From the NCBI GenBank assembly GCA_964030475.1, contig CAXIPT010000001.1, positions 16,201,723 through 16,265,722 on the forward strand: a stretch of 64,000 bases of DNA. The letters run 5' to 3'. Shown piece by piece: positions 48,622 to 64,000 of this stretch. The notes beneath the pieces were generated by a model. The model ran no database searches. It was not told where the DNA came from and saw only the letters and a list, made by a program, of their open reading frames with translations. Made by a program: the position numbers and the translations under genes. This DNA comes from Tethya wilhelma (lineage: Eukaryota > Porifera > Demospongiae > Tethyida > Tethyidae). Position 1 is the first letter of the stretch; each line of letters starts with the position of its first letter.

Positions 48622-49601
48622 AAGTTCTTACCCCATTCTTGACATTAGTCTCCCATCTCTGTGACATTGTCCGCAAGTCAAACAACTTGATGTCACCGTT
48701 GTCATAACCAGCACACACGCAGCGCTCCGTATCACTGAAAGAGTTGCCAAATGCCACTGTCCAACAGTCTCTCTTCACCTCACTCGAGGCTGGTTCCATA
48801 CAGGCCACTGGCTCCTCTTGCTGACGTGAATCCCATACCTTCACACTACCTGGAAGGGAGGGAGAGGGGCAGGGAAAAGAACACTGAAAGAGCACGCTCT
48901 AGCCTCTACTTTTACACTCACTACAATTTAGTGACATAAGAGAAAAACTTCCTAATATTGAATAATTTATAGCTATCATGTTCTTTGCTACAATTAAACA
49001 CCTCCTCACTCCCTTGAGATTTAGTAATTGGAATCATTAGTGCCATAATACTGACCGTCTCTACTTCCTGTGACAATCTCAGGTGCTCCCCCTCCAATAC
49101 CAAGACCACCGACTCCGTCTAATGCATTCACTATTTGATCGTGTGCCTTGACTGAATACACTGGTGCTTCTATTCGTTCCAGGTCCCTGTGAGCATAAGG
49201 TTATTGGATTCATGAGTAGCTGTGCATGCATGTATCTATGTGTGTATATATACAAACCAGATGTTTAGCCTCCCTCCAAAATCACCAGTGGCAATTCTTC
49301 TCTTGTGCAAACTCGCAGCTCCAAATGTGCCACATTTAAAGGAATGCTTCTTTTCTGACTGAAACAGTTATTGAGATTTCTTGCATCAAATTAGGTGTGC
49401 TTTCTAATTAATGCCCACCTGCAAAATGAGTTTCAACTCCCCCTTTGAGATCTCGTAGAGCTGAAATGCACCTGTGTCTCTCGGATGTGAGCCAAGCACC
49501 ACAACTTTAGCACTACAAGGCACCCATTTCACATCGAAAACGGTGTAGTTAAGAGACTTTTCAATGTGGGTGATGATTTGGGGCTTTTCCAGTGACTCCA
49601 T
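45879..49601 (-). CDS. DNAAF10: WDR92 / DNAAF10 (Monad) WD40 protein
   Basis: WD40 adaptor of the R2TP/prefoldin-like complex, needed for axonemal dynein assembly (family knowledge). Eight exons (49419-49601, 49258-49358, 49056-49186, 48632-48849, 48272-48406, 46530-46630, 46231-46363, 45879-45953) give 358 residues, nearly identical in length to the human protein. Start [19 protein letters not shown]; other hallmarks are [111 protein letters not shown]...[10 protein letters not shown] and the C-terminal [15 protein letters not shown]. All seven blades are represented. The fifth intron (46631-48271) is expanded to 1.6 kb by three or more MITE-like elements. Divergent from PKC (268 b between starts). 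Confidence 0.97.
46660..46845. mobile_element. MITE-like element (ACCATATAGCTCC termini)
   Basis: About 185 b with terminal inverted repeats: left taccatatagctccaaattt, right attcggaactatatggtgta. Non-coding. It is related in terminus (CATATAG core) to the neighbouring GTATAGCGGG elements and is in a WDR92 intron. Confidence 0.6.
47344..47553. mobile_element. MITE-like element, copy 2 (TACCGTATAGCGGG termini)
   Basis: 210 b. The left end taccgtatagcgggaaattt is the reverse complement of the right end (aaaattcccgctatacggta), and the arms extend inward with cgtgggggaaaatttt. The interior repeats cacgaaaatttt motifs. No open frame. It ends in TA, consistent with a TA target-site preference. Confidence 0.85.
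47907..48098. mobile_element. MITE-like element, copy 3
   Basis: About 190 b. Left end ccatatagcgggtaaatttg, right end caagtttacccgctatacag. The interior includes tggcgattcaattccgtacg and gcgcacgtgcgtattaaac, which matches the interior of copy 1 at 27627-27766 (tgcagcgtacggatctaaatt) in inverted orientation. Same WDR92 intron as copy 2. Confidence 0.75.
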
Positions 49602-49869
49602 CTGTGCCAACTAAACTAACCAAACTCCACCCACACAACAGGAAACGGTGGCCGAGTGGTGAAAATAATAACTAGCCCAAGCGGAAGGTACAACACAAGT
49701 ACTTTCAAATTCTGTTCGAGCTAGCTACAAGCTGCTAGTACTACTGAGCTAAGGTAAATAGGATTTAGTCATTCAAAAGACTCTGTATTCAGCAAAGACC
49801 CAAGCTGCGTAACACGAGTTGTTTGGAAGTCTCGAAAGAGGGAGGAACATCAGTAAAAAGGGCTCCAAG
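49602..49869. promoter_or_regulatory. Divergent promoter, WDR92 / PKC
   Basis: 268 b between start codons. It holds both 5' UTRs; no TATA box is obvious. The plus-strand frame is open upstream of the chosen PKC ATG to 49819, so the PKC start could be earlier. Confidence 0.55.
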
Positions 49870-61265
<11,396 letters not shown>

Positions 61266-61845
61266 AGAAATAAACGTCGTTTTTGTTCTTGTTCTCTCTT
61301 TTTTCGTTGTTGTTATTTTGTTTTCTGTTTGTTTAAAATGCTTGTGTATATAGTGTGTGTGTCTGCCACCACAACACATATGTAGGTATTACGTATAATA
61401 GGCAAGCGTGATAATTTTGAACATTTACATAAGGTAATTGCATGACATTGTACCCTCACGATATTTTTCTAATAAAAATTTTAAATTATATAATAGTGCA
61501 CCACATGCATTTGAACATGTATACCTAAAAAATTATTATAATTATTTTTGATCTATGATGTAACAATAACATACCAGTAAAATTGTATTTTTAATTAATT
61601 CTGCTCATCAATTATTTTAATTCCTACTAATTGCTTGCACGTGTATATACATACATGCATGCATGAGCTTTAATTTGTCAAATTCCATACAAGTAAGGTT
61701 AACGACCTTTACCATTATACACTCTGACAATAAGAACTCAAATCACATGATACAATTATATGTCACACACAAAATAAAAACTCTTTGCATATAATATATA
61801 TATAATATTTATATAATAATTATAATTAACACCATGCAATAACAA
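61266..61845. other. Convergent 3' spacer, PKC / ZFYVE26
   Basis: AT-rich 580 b without a supported gene. An AATAAA-like sequence (gaataaagaaataaacg) overlaps the PKC stop codon and could act as its polyadenylation signal. Confidence 0.6.
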
Positions 61846-64000
61846 TCATCTGTAGCCAGGTGACTCCCTGACTCTGCTCTGCAACCATTTATCACAAATG
61901 TCCTTCACTGGAAGTTGACCTGCTTTGCCAGCTATCTCTGATATGTTCTTCACTTCATCCACCAGTGGAGTGCTGGACTTGATGGCCACAAGGTAGGCAT
62001 TCTTTAGCTTCCCACACTGGATAAAGGCTTTGATCTGAGAATATACACACAAGTGTGTGTTTATCAGAGAAAGAGAGGGGACTAAGTAAAAAAAACAAAA
62101 AACAACAGTATTATTAAGCCTCGGCGCGTGCGTAGCATGTGCAGAGGGTTACGGTAGTCGTTTTGTGTGTGTGTGTGTGTGTGTCTGTTACTAAATTATC
62201 TGAAGAATGGCTGCTCTAGGAGCAAAATCGAAGGTACTCACGTTCATGAATCGAGATTATCTTGAAATTTGATGTGTAGAATCTTGCAAAACAATGTAGT
62301 TTCTGAGATCTGAGGCTTTTGTGCATCTCTGAGCGCTTAGGCTTCGAAACCGCACCCATCGATTACACCCCATGTAGTGTGCGTTATCTAGAAATACAGT
62401 AGGCTTGGAGGATCTGGAAGAGTGCTGGGCTGTATCTTGGCTGCTTGTCCAGGCAAGTAACTCAAGTAAGATAGCACTTTGTGGAACTATCATGATGATC
62501 TTACTGATCTTAGATACATGTATGTTGTTTTGAGTGAACTTCAGGCTGATGCCTGAATTAGTAGTGCCGGAGTCCCAGATCATAGTAATTTATAGATGAC
62601 CTGATGATCTGTCATTCAAATGTAAATAAGCATCTGTGGTGTAAAGTTTCACCGTTTAATGGATATTAATTTTAGTCTTAAATGAGTGTTCTATAGATTA
62701 TAGCTAGGCGGCTGGCTAAACTTGATCGTGACATAGGCATGCATCAGCTTGATTGGGGCTGCGCAGGTCATTAGAATTTAATTAAGTTTATTTCAAGATA
62801 CCAGCTTACTTGGGTCTCAATACTCAATAATGACGGTCTTCCTTTACTGATACACTGTGTCATTCATGTTTTGTTTTGCGTGCTAGCGCCGAGGCTTATG
62901 CACCGTAGGTGCTTTCATTATCGTATGTTGTTCGTGCAACACACGACATTCGAATATCGTATGTTGTATATATATGTTGCACAAACATACGATATTCGAA
63001 TATCGTATGTTCGTGCAACATGGGACATTTAAATATATAGTATGTTTGTGCAACATACGACATTCGAATACCGTGTGCTGTTCGTGCAACATACAACATT
63101 CGAATATCAACATTCGATATTCAAATGTATACAACATACAACATACAATAATATGCATGCACTAGGCAGCTGGCAAATCATTGAAAGATATTCTGCCTAG
63201 TAAAATTAATGGAGTTTTATGTACCTTGCTCCTGTCATTAGCCAGCAGATTTACAAGTTTATCCACTTGTTTAGTCTAAAAAATGAAGAAACAACATTCA
63301 ATCTACAAGGCTCTTTACATAAAGAGGAGGACATGTGTTAAAAAATTTTTAAAAAAACAACAACTTTCCACTGATACCTACCTCTTTGGTTTGGCTAGCC
63401 AGAATCTTAATGGCAGTCATGATGATCTCATCGTTAAGCGCATCAAATGCAGGGTTCTTAGGCATGGATTTCTGTATGCACTGTAGCAGCACTCTTATTT
63501 CATGGTAGCATTGCTTGAGGGCCAGATTCCTCGACACGTCACAAAACACCTTGGTCTGTGGCAGCTTGTAGAACTATAGGAGTATATAAAATCATCATTC
63601 AAGCTCAGGCAGTTTGCTCACTTTACTGCCATAAATCCTTGAAAACCAGTAGATAACTATTACATAATTATTATATACAAACATACATCATCATATATAG
63701 TACACTGTACTTAGAAAATCAAGGACATGGGTAACTTATGCCACATTTCTTTACTTGAATGATTTCTCTCGCCATGTAGTAGCCTTCCACCACGTCCTGA
63801 CTACTGACGATCAGCTGCACCACCACCTCTCCTCTGGTGTGTCCATTTCCAAACAGCGTCGGCACTAGTTGAGTGGTCCTTCCCCTTCCAGCCGACGAGG
63901 TAGCTGACGTCAGCCCTCCTCCTTCTGCTCCTCCACTGCTAGCCGGTATCAGTGGCTCTTTAAGAGTACCTTTGGCTTCGGCACACGAGTAGAGAAATTG
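61846..64000 (-). CDS. ZFYVE26: ZFYVE26 (spastizin) C-terminus, continues beyond right edge
   Basis: Large FYVE-domain protein acting with spatacsin and AP-5 in lysosome/autophagy recycling (family knowledge). Four exons are visible: 63755-64000 (cut by the window), 63382-63573, 63225-63275, 61846-62034. They join in frame and encode VPTLFGNGHTRGEVV, DVVEGYYMAREIIQFYKLP, NLALKQCYHEIRVLLQC, VDKLVNLLANDRSKIKAFIQ, CGKLKNAYLVAIKS and VKDICDKWL before the stop. The order and motifs match the alpha-helical C-terminus of ZFYVE26 (PTLFGN, KLRSAYL-type and the final DIC..WL). The FYVE finger would lie far upstream, outside the window. The last intron (62035-63224) holds an unusual palindromic repeat. 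Confidence 0.85.
62919..63147. repeat. Palindromic repeat array (TTCGAATATCGTATGTTG units)
   Basis: About six short units combining attcgaatatcg, tatgttgt and gttcgtgcaacatac occur in both orientations, giving many nested hairpins. It lies within the last ZFYVE26 intron. The unit core ATTCGAAT is itself a palindrome. Confidence 0.85.

Overview
The window is nuclear DNA of a compact, intron-rich animal genome, most likely a sponge (inference). The exons encode metazoan proteins: MIS18BP1, RFWD3, DNAAF10/WDR92, ZFYVE26, a novel-type PKC and a B56 subunit of PP2A. Introns are short (about 60-300 b) with GT-AG borders. Intergenic spacers are 0.1-0.6 kb, and CA/GT/GA microsatellites are frequent. 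I joined exons by hand from splice signals, frame and family similarity. Nearly every complete gene gives a coding length divisible by three, which supports the models. Four N tracts are present (914-919, 6300, 9436, 56377-56414).

Layout. 1.2-8.5 kb (-): second AAA module of NVL, with a kelch-plus-ankyrin gene sitting between two NVL exons. 9.7-14.7 kb (-): RBM25, lacking its last PWI exon(s). 15.2-26.3 kb (+): an F-box-like/RCC1-repeat gene whose 8.7-kb intron holds four antisense, intronless, secreted coiled-coil genes. These arose by a segmental duplication that also copied one RCC1 exon. 26.4-27.0 kb (-): mitoribosomal mL64. 27.2-32.3 kb (-): MIS18BP1, head-to-head with RAD51 (32.4-34.2 kb, +), which carries a tRNA-Phe in its last intron. 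34.7-36.0 kb (-): an aquaglyceroporin. 36.2-38.9 kb (+): RFWD3. 39.5-45.3 kb (-): PP2A B56. 45.9-49.6 kb (-): WDR92/DNAAF10. 49.9-61.3 kb (+): a novel PKC with an internal inverted segment. 61.8 kb to the right edge (-): the ZFYVE26 C-terminus.

Themes. The genes are not an operon, but 28-39 kb is rich in chromosome biology: CENP-A loading (MIS18BP1), strand exchange (RAD51), and the ligase that ubiquitinates RPA/RAD51 (RFWD3). E2F-like motifs lie in the two relevant promoters. The most novel material is the four-member gene cluster (16.5-24.0 kb): signal peptide, repeated coiled coil, Thr/Ser linker and a 12-cysteine C-terminal domain I cannot assign to a named family. Several discontinuities look like assembly faults or real rearrangements and are listed separately: the PKC inversion, a missing PKC exon, missing RBM25/NVL exons around a lone N, and the kelch gene inside NVL.
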